DNA of 64,000 nt from NCBI RefSeq assembly GCF_001541345.2, contig NZ_LMVL02000004.1:124001-188000 (forward strand), in the 5' to 3' direction. The stretch's first letter is position 1. The number at the start of each line of letters is the position of its first letter. The position numbers and the translations under genes are program-made. The DNA comes from Gillisella vitis (GTDB taxonomy: Bacteria; Pseudomonadota; Alphaproteobacteria; Rhizobiales; Rhizobiaceae). Positions 1 through 9,422 of the stretch are shown here, in pieces. The notes beneath the pieces were generated by a model that made no database searches, was not told where the DNA came from, and saw only the letters and a program-made list of their open reading frames with translations.

Positions 1-743
1 CCCAGCAATTCCGGCGGCATGTCCTCGGCCATCTTGTAGATCCCGTCGATGGCCAGCAGCTCGGCCTCCATCTTGCGGCAGAAAATCCGCGCCGATGCAT
101 TGCCGACCGACCCCGCCATCGCCCGACCCCGCAAGGCGCCGTAGATATGGATCGACCCACCGGCAATGATTTCGGCGCCTGAGGCAACCGAACCGATCAC
201 CGTCACATCGCCTTCGGTGAAAATCACCGACTGGCCAGAGCGCACCGGCTCATGCAGCAACAAGGATTGCACCACGGAGCGAGCCTGCGGCGCAGTTATC
301 ATCGCCTGGGGTGCTTCAGTCTCGCCGATCTCGTCACTCTTGCCGGAGGCTTTGGTGGCTTTACCAGTCTTTTTCTTCTCGTCGGCTGGTGGTGATTCAG
401 GCTCGGCCTTCGGCACGTCAACATCGGAAACCGGGCGGCCACCCTTGAGGATCGGCGGCATGCCGCGTTCCACCATCGACGGACGCGCGCCTTCCAGACC
501 CATGATGCTGACATTGCGGCTGGACAGCTCGGCAATCAGGGCCTTCAGCTCATCCCGGCTGATCGCCAGTTCCGCTACATCGAGAACCACCGGGCGACCA
601 AGGAAGAACCCAGCCGAGCGCGAGGCCAGATCGTCCAGCCTTTCCAGCCAGTTATCAACCGGCAGGTCCGGCGAAAGCACCACCGCCAGAAACGAACGGC
701 CTTTGATACGGATTGAGCGGGGTTCTGTTAGCACTTCGGTCAT
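1..743 (-). CDS. minC: Septum site-determining protein MinC (C-terminal end missing)
   Basis: Translating the reverse strand from an ATG at 743-741 gives an open frame of 247 codons that runs off the left edge. It starts MTEVLTEPRSIRIKGRSF. An N-terminal MinC domain (about residues 1-110, ending near the GLEGARPSM stretch) is followed by a charged Glu/Lys/Pro linker (about 120-160). The beta-helical MinC C-terminal domain then begins (VVQSLLLHEPVRSGQSV, GDVTVIGSVASGAEI, GGSIHIYGALRGRA). In the family, MinC inhibits FtsZ polymerisation away from midcell, acting with MinD and MinE, which should lie just beyond the window edge. The promoter carries a perfect CtrA box at 785-799. The linker is longer than in enteric MinC, as is usual in rhizobia. 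The missing C-terminus is the window cut, not a mutation. Confidence 0.93.
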   Translation of the reverse strand, partial: MTEVLTEPRSIRIKGRSFLAVVLSPDLPVDNWLERLDDLASRSAGFFLGRPVVLDVAELAISRDELKALIAELSSRNVSIMGLEGARPSMVERGMPPILKGGRPVSDVDVPKAEPESPPADEKKKTGKATKASGKSDEIGETEAPQAMITAPQARSVVQSLLLHEPVRSGQSVIFTEGDVTVIGSVASGAEIIAGGSIHIYGALRGRAMAGSVGNASARIFCRKMEAELLAIDGIYKMAEDMPPELL

Positions 744-784
744 CTTTATGAACAAATCGTTGAGATGGTTTACGGCTGATTTGG

Positions 785-799
785 TTAACAAAAGGTTAA
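785..799. promoter_or_regulatory. CtrA binding box upstream of minC
   Basis: TTAA at 785-788 and TTAA at 796-799 are separated by exactly 7 bases, a perfect match to the CtrA consensus TTAA-N7-TTAA. It lies about 42-56 bp upstream of the minC start, where it could overlap the core promoter. CtrA control of min genes has been reported in Sinorhizobium meliloti; that it acts here is inference. Confidence 0.75.
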
Positions 800-916
800 C
801 GCGACACTCCAATCCGTTAAGACAACCGATATGGATGATGCTAATTGGCTATAATATTCAAATCGTTAGAAAATTAATTTTGCGGTTGCGCGCAAACACC
901 ACTGAAGCGTGCAATG

Positions 917-944
917 CAAAAAGCCCGGCGCAAGGCCGGGCTTT
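917..944 (-). terminator. Rho-independent terminator of the liv operon
   Basis: Perfect 10-bp inverted repeat: arms 920-929 and 935-944 (AAAGCCCGGC / GCCGGGCTTT) with a 5-base loop. On the reverse strand the stem is followed by a short T run. It lies about 28 bp downstream of the livK stop codon. Confidence 0.85.
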
Positions 945-971
945 CGTCTCCACTGGCAATGCCTGCAGAAA

Positions 972-2087
972 TCAGTTTTCGAAGTAGGAATACTTGCCGT
1001 CAGGGCCTTTCTTCCAGGTGTACATCACGTAGTCGGGACGGGTGATGTCGCCCTTGGCGTCAAAGCCGATCGAACCGATAACGGTGGTGAACGGACCCTT
1101 GGCCTTCATGGTTTCAGCAACCTTTTCCGGATCGGTGGAACCGGCAGCCTTGGCAGCGTCAGCAATGATCTGCAGAGCGGCGTAGGAATACAGCGTATAG
1201 GCTTCCGGCTCAAAACCAGCGTCGCGGAACTTCTTGACCGCGTCCTTAGCGTTCGGGTTGTTACGCGGATCCGGCGGGAAGGTCATCAGCGTGCCGTTAA
1301 CGGCGTCGCCAGCAATCGAGGCCAGTTCGTTGGACGTGATACCGTCGCCCGACATCAGGGTCGCCTTGACACCCTGGTCAGCCATCTGACGCAGGATCAG
1401 GCCAGCTTCCGTGTGCAGGCCGCCAAAGTAAACGATGCCGACGCCGGCTTCCTTCATCTTGGCGATCAGAGCCGAATAGTCCTTCTCACCGGGGGTGATG
1501 CCTTCGTAGATGACTTCCTTGACGCCCAGACCATTCATGGCCTTCTTGGTTTCGTCAGCAAGGCCCTGACCGTAAGGGGTCTTGTCATGAATGACGGCAA
1601 CCTTCACGCCCTTGAACTTTTCAGCAATGTATTTGCCAGCAACCGCGCCCTGCTGGTCATCGCGACCGCAGGTGCGGAACGTGTTCCACATGCCGCGCTC
1701 GGTAAATTTCGGATTGGTGGAGGCTGGCGTGATCTGCAGAATGCCATTTTCGGCATACACGTCAGAAGCCGGGATCGATACGCCCGAGTTGAAGTGGCCG
1801 ATCACATATTTGACGCCATCGGCCACGAATTTGTTGGCGACGGAAACGCCCTGCTTGGCATCCGACACGTCGTCGCCGAGCACGATCTTGATCTTTTCGC
1901 CATTGATGCCGCCGGCTGCATTGATATCGGCAGCGGCCTGTTCGGCACCCTTCTGGAGCTGTGCGCCGAAAGCAGCGTTCGGGCCTGTCAGGGGACCGCC
2001 GACACCGACGATGATGTCAGCCCAGGCGGTGCCGCTGAAGGCAACCATGGCTGTCAGCGCCACGGCTGAAAGAAGCGACTTCTTCAT
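972..2087 (-). CDS. livK: Branched-chain amino acid ABC transporter, periplasmic substrate-binding protein
   Basis: 371-residue type 1 periplasmic binding protein (LivK/BraC family). The start at 2087 was chosen over the longer frame because it gives a clean Sec signal peptide ([19 protein letters not shown], cleavage after AWA) and has GGGAG 7 bases upstream. Mature-protein family hallmarks include [28 protein letters not shown] and [12 protein letters not shown]. It binds Leu/Ile/Val or a wider range of amino acids in the periplasm and delivers them to LivHM. It is last in the operon livH-livM-livG-livF-DUF6867-livK and followed by a terminator at 917-944. The order permease, permease, ATPase, ATPase, binding protein matches the bra operon of Rhizobium leguminosarum, whose transporter is broad in range. 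Exact substrates cannot be read from sequence. Confidence 0.92.
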   Translation of the reverse strand: MKKSLLSAVALTAMVAFSGTAWADIIVGVGGPLTGPNAAFGAQLQKGAEQAAADINAAGGINGEKIKIVLGDDVSDAKQGVSVANKFVADGVKYVIGHFNSGVSIPASDVYAENGILQITPASTNPKFTERGMWNTFRTCGRDDQQGAVAGKYIAEKFKGVKVAVIHDKTPYGQGLADETKKAMNGLGVKEVIYEGITPGEKDYSALIAKMKEAGVGIVYFGGLHTEAGLILRQMADQGVKATLMSGDGITSNELASIAGDAVNGTLMTFPPDPRNNPNAKDAVKKFRDAGFEPEAYTLYSYAALQIIADAAKAAGSTDPEKVAETMKAKGPFTTVIGSIGFDAKGDITRPDYVMYTWKKGPDGKYSYFEN

Positions 2088-2221
2088 TCTGATACTCCCA
2101 GTTTTTAGGGCGGGCTTCATTCGATCCCCCGCGCAACACCCACCTAGATTGCGCCGGAAAACTCTTCCACTCTTTATTATTGCAATTTCCCCGGCCATCA
2201 GAGGCGAGAAAAACGATACTG

Positions 2222-2575
2222 TCAATCTTTCTTCTTCCAAGAAAGCGGGGAAGTTTTTTCATAGAGCCAGTAATAGTTACCGGCCATCTGGCGGGTGCGT
2301 CGCTGGCGGAAACCGACCATCGAAAACACCAGCAGAACGACAAAATCCATCGCGTAAAGACCGATATCCAGCATCGACCCCGCAAACAGGGCATGATGGA
2401 GAAACCGCATCACCAGCGCCAGCAGCAGTGTGTAGATCAGCACCCGGCCATAGCCTTCCCAGTTTTCGGCAACGGCCTTGCCGGTGCGCCATGCGGTCCA
2501 GAAGCCAAGCAGCACCACGAGAAAACGCAGCACCATCCGCACCTGATCATCCGTATCGAAAAACAAACCCTGCAT
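2222..2575 (-). CDS. Small membrane protein of the liv operon (DUF6867 type)
   Basis: 117-residue protein with about three hydrophobic segments (roughly 14-30, 44-62, 68-90) and a basic C-terminus rich in Arg/Lys. A strong GGAGGGG ribosome site lies 7-8 bases upstream of ATG 2575. It sits between livF and livK in the same direction and so is probably cotranscribed with the transporter. I recognise it as the small conserved protein seen in this place in other rhizobial liv operons (DUF6867), which has no assigned function. The context suggests a transporter accessory role; this is inference only. Confidence 0.75.
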   Translation of the reverse strand: MQGLFFDTDDQVRMVLRFLVVLLGFWTAWRTGKAVAENWEGYGRVLIYTLLLALVMRFLHHALFAGSMLDIGLYAMDFVVLLVFSMVGFRQRRTRQMAGNYYWLYEKTSPLSWKKKD

Positions 2576-2629
2576 GTCTTTTCCCCTCCGGGGTCTTTTT
2601 ATCCGCAGTTTATCAGCACGGCACGGCGA

Positions 2630-3358
2630 TTAATGCCGTCCGCCTTCAAGATAGGCAGCACGCACCTGAGGGTCGGCCAGCAATTCCCGGCCGGAACCGC
2701 TCATCGTCACCAGTCCGTTGACCATGACATAGGCGCGGTCGGACAGTTTCAGCGCAGCAAACGCATTCTGCTCGACCAGGAACACAGTCAGCCCTTCTTC
2801 CTGGTTGAGCTTCTTGATCGCCTCGAAAATCCCCTTGACGATCAAAGGCGCCAGCCCCAGCGACGGCTCGTCCAGCAATAGCAGCTTTGGCCGCGCCATC
2901 AGCGCCCGGCCAATCGACAGCATCTGCTGCTCTCCGCCGGAAAGCGTGCCGCCGCGTTGGGCGTGGCGCTCTTTCAGGCGCGGGAACAGCGTGAAGATCT
3001 TCTCGACATCCTCCTGGAAATATTTGAGATTGTCGAGACCGGCACCCATTTGCAGGTTTTCCATCACCGTCATGCGCGGAAAAATCCGCCGCCCTTCCGG
3101 TGATTGGGCGATGCGCTGGCGAGCGATCAGATGGGTGGGCATCTTGGTAATGTCCATGCCATCGAAAATAACCCGACCGGCGCGGGCCTGCGGGCTGCCG
3201 CAAATCGTCATCATCAACGTCGATTTACCAGCACCATTGGCGCCGATCAGGCTGACGATCTCGCCTTTTTTAACCTCGACGCTGACACCGCCAAGCGCGC
3301 GGATATTGCCGTAATAGGTCTCGACGGCCTCAACCTTCAAAAGAGCTTCAGCAGTCAT
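2630..3358 (-). CDS. livF: Branched-chain amino acid ABC transporter ATP-binding protein LivF
   Basis: 242-residue ABC ATPase. Walker A is GANGAGKST (about residues 36-44), the signature is LSGGEQQML, and Walker B is LLLLDEPSLGLAP, the last typical of LivF. ATG 3358 overlaps the livG stop by one base (TGATG), indicating translational coupling; a GTG three bases earlier (3361) is the alternative. It pairs with LivG to power the LivHM permease. Downstream comes the DUF6867-type gene after a 54-bp gap. Confidence 0.95.
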   Translation of the reverse strand: MTAEALLKVEAVETYYGNIRALGGVSVEVKKGEIVSLIGANGAGKSTLMMTICGSPQARAGRVIFDGMDITKMPTHLIARQRIAQSPEGRRIFPRMTVMENLQMGAGLDNLKYFQEDVEKIFTLFPRLKERHAQRGGTLSGGEQQMLSIGRALMARPKLLLLDEPSLGLAPLIVKGIFEAIKKLNQEEGLTVFLVEQNAFAALKLSDRAYVMVNGLVTMSGSGRELLADPQVRAAYLEGGRH

Positions 3359-4233
3359 CACAATTTGCCTCCGGCCACGGCTTCCACATCGGAAATCGCG
3401 TCGTCCAGTTCTTCATCCTCGACACCGAGATAGGCCGCGATGACCTTCGGGTCGTTCTTCACGTGATCCGGCGTGCCATCGGAAATCTTCTGACCATATT
3501 CCAGCACCACGACATGGTCAGAAATTTCCATGACCACCGACATATCGTGCTCGATCAGCATGATCGATGTGCCGGTTTCGTCCCTGATACCATTGAGCAA
3601 CGTGTTGAGCGCCAACGATTCCCGTGGATTGAGACCGGCTGCAGGCTCATCCAGGCAAAGCAATTCTGGTTCCGTGCACATAGCGCGGGCGATTTCGAGA
3701 CGCCGCTGCGCGCCATAGGGCAGATCGCCAGCCGGGTCGTCGGCCCGCTCGATCAGATCGGCGCGCTCCAACCAGAACCGCGCCTTGTCGATCGACAATG
3801 CCGCCGCCTTCTTGTAAGCGGGCAAGCCAAGCAGACCGAGCACCGTATAGCCGGAGGCCTTCATCAGCGCATTGTGCTGGGCAACCAGCAGGTTTTCCAG
3901 CACGGTCAGGCCGGAAAACAACCGGATATTCTGGAAGGTTCGGGCCACCCTGGCCTTTTTGGTGATCTCGAAATCCGTCAGGCGTTCCAAAAGGAATTCC
4001 TTGCCGGCCTTCTGGCGCAGGGTGACCATCCCCATTGTCGGCTTGTAGAAGCCGGTAATGCAGTTGAAGACAGTGGTCTTGCCCGCTCCGTTCGGGCCGA
4101 TCAGCGCGGTAATTTCACCGCGCCGGGCTTCAAAAGAGAAGTCGTTGATGGCCATCAAGCCGCCGAACTTCATCGACAGGTGTTCGACCGTCAGAATTGG
4201 GTCATTGTTCATGATTTGCGTCCCGGAGGTCAT
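3358..4233 (-). CDS. livG: Branched-chain amino acid ABC transporter ATP-binding protein LivG
   Basis: 291-residue ABC ATPase of the LivG type. Walker A is GPNGAGKTT, the Q-loop region is RVARTFQNIRLF, the signature is the LivG variant LPYGAQRRLEIARAM, and Walker B is LLCLDEPAAGLNP. ATG 4233 overlaps the livM stop (TGATG) and has AAGGAGG about 10 bases upstream; a second in-frame ATG at 4212 lacks a good site. The acidic tail after about residue 265 (EDEELDDAISDVE) is longer than in enteric LivG. It works with LivF. Confidence 0.95.
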   Translation of the reverse strand: MTSGTQIMNNDPILTVEHLSMKFGGLMAINDFSFEARRGEITALIGPNGAGKTTVFNCITGFYKPTMGMVTLRQKAGKEFLLERLTDFEITKKARVARTFQNIRLFSGLTVLENLLVAQHNALMKASGYTVLGLLGLPAYKKAAALSIDKARFWLERADLIERADDPAGDLPYGAQRRLEIARAMCTEPELLCLDEPAAGLNPRESLALNTLLNGIRDETGTSIMLIEHDMSVVMEISDHVVVLEYGQKISDGTPDHVKNDPKVIAAYLGVEDEELDDAISDVEAVAGGKL

Positions 4234-5624
4234 CAGCCGTGACCCTCCTTGGTAAAGCTGCCGGAGACGGCCTTGCGCTCCCTGAGGAAGGCCGTCGGCT
4301 CTCTGCTGCCGACAAAGCCGCGCGGCTTGAACAGCATCACAATCACCATGGCCAGGCCAAACAGCAGCATGCGATAGAGTTCAGGGGTGAAATCCGGTCC
4401 GAACACGTGTTTCAGGAATTCCATCTCGCGCAGCAACTCCGTACCGCCAACCATAACCATGGCTGCGACAGCGATACCGGTCAGAGACCCCATGCCGCCC
4501 AGAACCACGATGGCGAGAATAACCGCCGATTCCAGGAAGACAAAGCTTTCAGGCGACACGAAACCCTGGCGGGCAGCAAAGAACGACCCGGCAAAACCGC
4601 CAAACATCGCGCCGATGGCAAAGGCCGTCAGCTTGGTCTTCACCGTGTCGATGCCAAGTGAACGGCAGGCGATCTCGTCTTCGCGCAGCGCTTCCCAGGC
4701 CCGGCCAATCGGCATGCGCCGCAACTGGATCGTGACATAGGCAGTCAGCATGCACAGCCCCAGCGCCAGATAGAACAGGAAGATCTTGTAATAGGCCGAG
4801 GACATCGGCAGGCCAAAGGTCTTGGCGAAGCCATGGGCCGAGGCATCGAAGGGAATGCCAAACAGTGTCGCCTTGGGAATGCCCGATACGCCGAACGTGC
4901 CCTGGGTAACATCCGTCCAGTTGATCAGCACCAACCGGATGATTTCCCCGAAGGCCAGCGTGACGATGGCGAGGTAATCTCCCCGCAGACGCAGCACCGG
5001 AAAGCCGAGCATGATGCCCCAGAAGGCGGCCAGAATACCTGATATCGGCAGCAGCAGCCAGAAGGACAGGCCGAAATGCTGCGACAACAGCGCGTAGGAA
5101 TAGGCACCGACCGCATAGAAGGCGACATAGCCGAGATCGAGCAGCCCGGCCAGGCCGACGACGATGTTCAATCCCCAGGCGAGCATCACATAGATCAGGA
5201 TCTGAATGCCGAAGTTATCGACATATTTCAGCGAGCCCTGCGTGCCGACCAGAAAGAGAATGACCGGCGGATAGAGGATCAGCGCCACAAGCGCGATCTT
5301 CAGGAAATGTGTCTTGAAGAACGACGGTCGGGCGCCAGCGGCGGCAGCGGGCTTTGCAGCGGCCTGCGCCTTGCGCGCCGCCGACCAGGGGCGCAAGACA
5401 GCGACCACAGCAAACCGGCCAATAGCGGCAATGGCCACGAAAATCGATAGAAGGCCCCAGCGCGTATACCAGACCAGGGCATTGTTGATGTCCTGGTCGG
5501 TCTTGATGCCGATGAACAGTACGAACAGGCCAAGCGCCAGCAAGCCAGCGAACACGGCTTCTTTCAAGGCCCGCGCCATCAGGCCGGGCTGCGCCTTGAC
5601 GGCAGAAACGTCGATATTTGCCAT
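4233..5624 (-). CDS. livM: Branched-chain amino acid ABC transporter permease LivM
   Basis: 463-residue inner-membrane permease. An N-terminal extension with two or three hydrophobic segments (about residues 20-70) precedes the LivM core. The core contains [25 protein letters not shown] and the cytoplasmic coupling loop with [20 protein letters not shown]. The start is 4 bp after the livH stop, so the two permease genes are probably coupled. It forms the membrane channel with LivH for amino acids delivered by LivK. Confidence 0.95.
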   Translation of the reverse strand: MANIDVSAVKAQPGLMARALKEAVFAGLLALGLFVLFIGIKTDQDINNALVWYTRWGLLSIFVAIAAIGRFAVVAVLRPWSAARKAQAAAKPAAAAGARPSFFKTHFLKIALVALILYPPVILFLVGTQGSLKYVDNFGIQILIYVMLAWGLNIVVGLAGLLDLGYVAFYAVGAYSYALLSQHFGLSFWLLLPISGILAAFWGIMLGFPVLRLRGDYLAIVTLAFGEIIRLVLINWTDVTQGTFGVSGIPKATLFGIPFDASAHGFAKTFGLPMSSAYYKIFLFYLALGLCMLTAYVTIQLRRMPIGRAWEALREDEIACRSLGIDTVKTKLTAFAIGAMFGGFAGSFFAARQGFVSPESFVFLESAVILAIVVLGGMGSLTGIAVAAMVMVGGTELLREMEFLKHVFGPDFTPELYRMLLFGLAMVIVMLFKPRGFVGSREPTAFLRERKAVSGSFTKEGHG

Positions 5625-5628
5625 GATC

Positions 5629-6531
5629 TCAGACCTTCTCGACTTCGGGACGGCCCAGGATGCCGGTCGGTTTGAAAATCAGCACGAAAGCCAGGATGCC
5701 GAACGTGGCGACATCCTTGTAGGCGATGGTGAAATAAGCGGACCACAGGGATTCGATCAGACCAATCAGCAAGCCGCCGAGAACAGCGCCCGGCAAAGAG
5801 CCGATGCCGCCCAGAACCGCCGCCGTAAAGGCCTTGACGCCGGGAATGAAGCCATCGGTAAAGGAGGCAACCCCGTAATACATCAGATACATGGTACCAG
5901 CCACGGCAGCCAGCGCCGCCCCCATCACGAAGGTGACGGAAATGGTCCGGTCGACGTCGACACCCAAAAGGGCCGCCATCTTACGGTCCTGCTCGGTGGC
6001 GCGTTGAGCACGGCCAAGCGGCGTCTTGTTGACGATATACCAGAAGGCCGCCAGCAGCACCGCCGTTACCGCGACGATGATCATCTGCTTCAGCGACACG
6101 GTGATGGCGCCGAAGTGATAGACATCATTGACAAGCGCCGGAATTGGCTTGTTGCGAGGGCCTTGCGAGACCTGAATGAAGTTGGACAACGCAATCGACA
6201 TGCCGATCGCCGTAATCAGCGGCGCCAGCCGGAAGGACCCGCGCAAGGGCCGATAGGCGACCCGCTCGATGGTCCAGTTCCACAAGCCGGTCATCACCAT
6301 CGACACAACCAACATGATGAGCAGCGCCAAAGCCACTGGAATGCCTGCAAAAAATGTCGTGAGAAGCAAAAAAACAATCAAGGCGGCAAAACCGCCGAGC
6401 ATGAAAATATCGCCATGGGCAAAGTTGATCATGCCGACGATCCCGTAGACCATCGTATAGCCAATTGCCACCAGGCCATAAATCGAACCAAGCGTCAGCC
6501 CGTTGATAAGCTGCTGGATGAAATAATCCAT
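5629..6531 (-). CDS. livH: Branched-chain amino acid ABC transporter permease LivH
   Basis: 300-residue inner-membrane permease and first gene of the liv operon. LivH hallmarks are [20 protein letters not shown] near the N-terminus, [15 protein letters not shown], and the coupling helix with [30 protein letters not shown] precedes ATG 6531. The 260-bp gap to the tetR stop at 6794 should hold the operon promoter; I could not assign -35/-10 boxes there with confidence. Confidence 0.95.
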   Translation of the reverse strand: MDYFIQQLINGLTLGSIYGLVAIGYTMVYGIVGMINFAHGDIFMLGGFAALIVFLLLTTFFAGIPVALALLIMLVVSMVMTGLWNWTIERVAYRPLRGSFRLAPLITAIGMSIALSNFIQVSQGPRNKPIPALVNDVYHFGAITVSLKQMIIVAVTAVLLAAFWYIVNKTPLGRAQRATEQDRKMAALLGVDVDRTISVTFVMGAALAAVAGTMYLMYYGVASFTDGFIPGVKAFTAAVLGGIGSLPGAVLGGLLIGLIESLWSAYFTIAYKDVATFGILAFVLIFKPTGILGRPEVEKV

Positions 6532-6793
6532 ACATTATCCCCCGGATGCCGATCAAACGCAGCATCCATATGTTGTCCCATTCGGGTTCTTCGTGTTGGA
6601 GGGATTTGATATCGGTTTCGACAAAAATGTGAAGCCTAAAAGCTTTGCAGCGCGTATTTTTCTGTCAATTGCTCAACATATCGGCAGTTTTTGCACAAAT
6701 TCGGCATTAAACCTGGAATTGCGCTCAAAAAGCGCGCAGATGACTCCGGGTAAACTTGCCGAATGAAAAAAACCTGGATGGTTTCGTTGTTTT

Positions 6794-7420
6794 TTACGAC
6801 GGCATCAGCAGCCGTAGCGCCAGGTCCACACGCATGCGGATTTCGCTGTCCAGATCCTCCCCCTGCTTGCCGAACATCAGAACCTTCGTCTGCAACGGTC
6901 CCAGGACCGCCCCGACAAAGATGTCGGCAATATCGCGGCGATCAACCCCCTCGGATGGGCTGACCGCGACGTGGAAATCCAGCTCCTGCGCCAGAAAGGC
7001 TCGAAAATTCTCGACACAATCCTCGTAAAACTGCCGGGTTAGATCGGGATGTTTGCCCGCTTCGGCAATGATCAGCCGAGTCACCAGAATCTGGCGTGGC
7101 GACAAGACGAACCGTGCCAAAGCCTCGAGCGCCAGCCGAACCCTTTCACGCGGGTCCGCCGTCTGCCCACGCTGGCCACCGATTTCGATCTGCAACTGAT
7201 CATGAGACTGGATCAACGCGGTAAACAAGCAGCGCTTATCGGGAAAGAACCGGTAGACGGTCTTCTTCGCCATGCCAGCCAGACGCGCTACCTCCTCCAT
7301 GGTCGCATCGCCAAAGCCCATAGCGTCAAACACCACTTCGGCAGCCTTGAGAATACGCTCACGCCGTTCCTCATCCGGCATAACCGGCAGACGCATGACC
7401 ACTCGCTGCTGTTCGGACAT
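6794..7420 (-). CDS. TetR-family transcriptional repressor, divergent from an efflux pump
   Basis: 208-residue TetR/AcrR-type regulator. The start at 7420 was chosen because GAGAAG lies just upstream and the resulting N-terminus (MSEQQRVVMRLPVMPDEER) leads directly into the helix-turn-helix (RILKAAEVVFDAMGFGDATMEEVARLAGMAKKTVYRFFPDK, about residues 19-60). The remainder is a variable ligand-binding domain (AefR-like C-terminus). It is transcribed away from the MFS pump at 7739. Two identical-arm palindromes between the genes (7451-7468, 7481-7498) are the probable operators, so it likely represses itself and the pump until a drug-like ligand binds. Confidence 0.88.
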   Translation of the reverse strand: MSEQQRVVMRLPVMPDEERRERILKAAEVVFDAMGFGDATMEEVARLAGMAKKTVYRFFPDKRCLFTALIQSHDQLQIEIGGQRGQTADPRERVRLALEALARFVLSPRQILVTRLIIAEAGKHPDLTRQFYEDCVENFRAFLAQELDFHVAVSPSEGVDRRDIADIFVGAVLGPLQTKVLMFGKQGEDLDSEIRMRVDLALRLLMPS

Positions 7421-7450
7421 CGATCTTCTCACACTTTCGACTTGACAAAC

Positions 7451-7468
7451 GGAAACGAAAGCGTTTCC
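7451..7468. promoter_or_regulatory. TetR-type operator 1
   Basis: Perfect palindrome GGAAACG-AAAG-CGTTTCC, 31 bp upstream of the tetR start codon. The arms are identical to those of operator 2; only the four central bases differ. Confidence 0.8.
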
Positions 7469-7480
7469 TGATCGCCGGGA

Positions 7481-7498
7481 GGAAACGACAACGTTTCC
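7481..7498. promoter_or_regulatory. TetR-type operator 2
   Basis: Perfect palindrome GGAAACG-ACAA-CGTTTCC. Centre-to-centre distance to operator 1 is 30 bp, about three helical turns, so two repressor dimers would sit on the same DNA face. Confidence 0.8.
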
Positions 7499-7738
7499 AT
7501 GCTTAACGCATAATTTATCAGACCGAAATGGTAAAAGATCAATTCTGCGGCATTCAAACATCTAGACGACTGCGCAAACAACGAACCAAAGGCGAGCTGC
7601 TGCATGATTTTCTGAACCGCATCGGGTTCAGGGTAGAAATCATGCAGCAGCGCAAATGCGTCAAGGGAAACGCATGGTGCTTCATGTGCAGGGCGGCAAA
7701 GATGTATGGCGGGCATGGTCAGATTCAGGAATATGAAA

Positions 7739-8944
7739 ATGGACCGAAAAACCCTCGTTCTAGCCATCTCGATCGGCATGATCTGTGCCATCGGGCCACT
7801 TGCAACGGATATGTATCTGGGCGCCATGCCGCTGATGGCTACGAGCTTATCGACCACAGCCGCGACAATCCAGCTGTCCGTCATGACGTTCTTTTCCGGC
7901 TTCACCATCGGGCAAATGTTCTACGGACCGATTTCCGACAGGACCGGCCGTAAGCCGATAATTTATGTGGCATTGGCTATTTTCTGCCTGTCCTCCTTCG
8001 GCTGTCTGACCGCATCGACCGGCGAACAATTGCTGGTATGGCGCTTCATACAGGGCGTAGGCGGCTCGATTGGCATGGTCATCGGAACAGCCATCATCCG
8101 CGACACGCATACCGGCCCGGCAGCCACAAAGCTGATGTCCATGGTGATGCTGGTCATCGGCGTCGCCCCGATCCTCGCACCCTTTGCCGGCAGTCTCATT
8201 CTGAAAATTGCCAATTGGCAGATGATTTTCGTATTGCTCGGCTGTTATGCGGCGCTATGCTTGCTGGTCGTCGCGATCTGGCTTCCCGAAACCCGGTTGC
8301 CGGCCGACCGCGCTTCCAGCAAACCCAGCCGCGCCCTCATTACCTATGGCGGCTTGCTGATCAGCCGCAATTTCATCCCCTATGCCGGCACCATGGCACT
8401 CGTCCAGGGCGGATTCTTCGCCTATATCGCCGGGTCGTCTTTCATGCTGATGACGGTCTACGGGCTTTCGGCCATCAGTTACTCGATTATCTTCAGCACC
8501 AACGCAATCGGCCTTGGTATCGGCACACAGATCTGCAACCGGTTTGCCACACGGTTCGGCGTGAAGGCCGCGGTACGCGGCTCCGTGCTGCTCTATACGG
8601 TCATCGCCCTGATACTGGTCGCCACCCAGCTGACCGGCACCGATAGCCTGACGGTCACCTGCATCCTGATGTTCATTCTCGTCATGTCCATTGGCGGCAT
8701 CATGCCGGGTTGCAACGTGCTGGCAATGGAAGCCCATGGCACCATTGCCGGAACCGCCGCCGCCCTGGCGGGAGGCCTTTCCTTCGGCGCAGGCGCCCTG
8801 TCCAGCTTTGTCCTCGGCTTGCTGGAAAACGGCACCGCACTGCCTCTTGTTTCCGTCATGGCCGGTTGCGGTATCCTGGCTGTACTTGTTACCCAGGTAT
8901 TTTTCGAGGACCGGCAAGAGACAACAGTTCCTGAAAAAGCCTGA
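7739..8944 (+). CDS. Bcr/CflA-family multidrug efflux transporter (MFS)
   Basis: 401-residue 12-TM major facilitator. ATG 7739 is preferred: AGGA lies 8 bases upstream and the protein then begins MDRKTLVLAISIGMICAIGP. TM1 carries the Bcr/CflA signature PLATDMYLGAMPLM, motif A is GPISDRTGRKPI, and motif C is GVAPILAPFAG. The family exports drugs such as bicyclomycin, chloramphenicol or sulfonamides by proton antiport; the substrate here is unknown. It lies divergent from tetR across two operators and is probably induced by its own substrate. Confidence 0.88.
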   Translation: MDRKTLVLAISIGMICAIGPLATDMYLGAMPLMATSLSTTAATIQLSVMTFFSGFTIGQMFYGPISDRTGRKPIIYVALAIFCLSSFGCLTASTGEQLLVWRFIQGVGGSIGMVIGTAIIRDTHTGPAATKLMSMVMLVIGVAPILAPFAGSLILKIANWQMIFVLLGCYAALCLLVVAIWLPETRLPADRASSKPSRALITYGGLLISRNFIPYAGTMALVQGGFFAYIAGSSFMLMTVYGLSAISYSIIFSTNAIGLGIGTQICNRFATRFGVKAAVRGSVLLYTVIALILVATQLTGTDSLTVTCILMFILVMSIGGIMPGCNVLAMEAHGTIAGTAAALAGGLSFGAGALSSFVLGLLENGTALPLVSVMAGCGILAVLVTQVFFEDRQETTVPEKA

Positions 8945-9422
8945 TGAGGATCGGAAATTTTGCGCGAATACCGGCGCGGTAACTGTTTACATATGCTACA
9001 TAATTCTCGATTTGAATCGATTTCGCTTTAAGGAATTATGCAGTAAAACGATCGGGCAAGCATTGCCGCTTGCCCTTGACAGCTCCTGTTTATTCAATCC
9101 TATTGCAAGCTGAAGAGCTGCGCGCATGCATAGCGATGCCGCCCGCCTTTTGCGGTGTCGATCACAGGGTTCTGTGGAAAGAAATACGAGGCGTCCATTG
9201 AAAATGACCTTTCGTATTTAACTTTCAAATGCCTCAAGCCACTGATAAGCTTGAGATATTTTACATTGATCAAAACGGGAAATGCGGTCCACAGTGTAGA
9301 TGCCCTCCTAAGAAATGGCAATAAAAGGCACTTTCATTCATCGATTCAATCGTTATAAACTAAACTTAAGCAGGCAGACGGCAGAAAAATATGGCCATCG
9401 TTTCGAGGGGAAACGCCGAAAG
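8945..9422. other. Intergenic region between the MFS pump and cysC
   Basis: About 480 bp with no convincing gene. It contains the palindromic repeat at 8999-9046 and a hairpin at 9054-9075 (GGGCAAGC / GCTTGCCC, 6-base loop). Short frames across it lack ribosome sites and recognisable sequence. Confidence 0.6.
8999..9046. repeat. Rhizobial palindromic intergenic repeat, copy 1
   Basis: Ends in AAGGAATTATGCAGTA and starts with a decayed mirror arm (ATAATTC at 9000-9006 against GAATTAT at 9033-9039). It shares the right arm and the central TCGATT with the perfect copy at 31754-31795, so this looks like an older, diverged member. Confidence 0.7.

Noticed and set aside
909-2069. 386-codon forward frame across livK
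   Set aside because: It is antisense to livK, which has a signal peptide, ribosome site and clear family match; the forward translation has no recognisable domain.
5314-6609. 431-codon forward frame across livM and livH
   Set aside because: Antisense shadow of two permease genes; His/Gln/Arg-rich composition typical of reverse reading of membrane-protein codons.
7441-7470. TTGACA at 7442-7447 as a -35 box for the forward pump gene
   Set aside because: No acceptable -10 hexamer is found at 16-18 bp spacing, so no promoter was called there.
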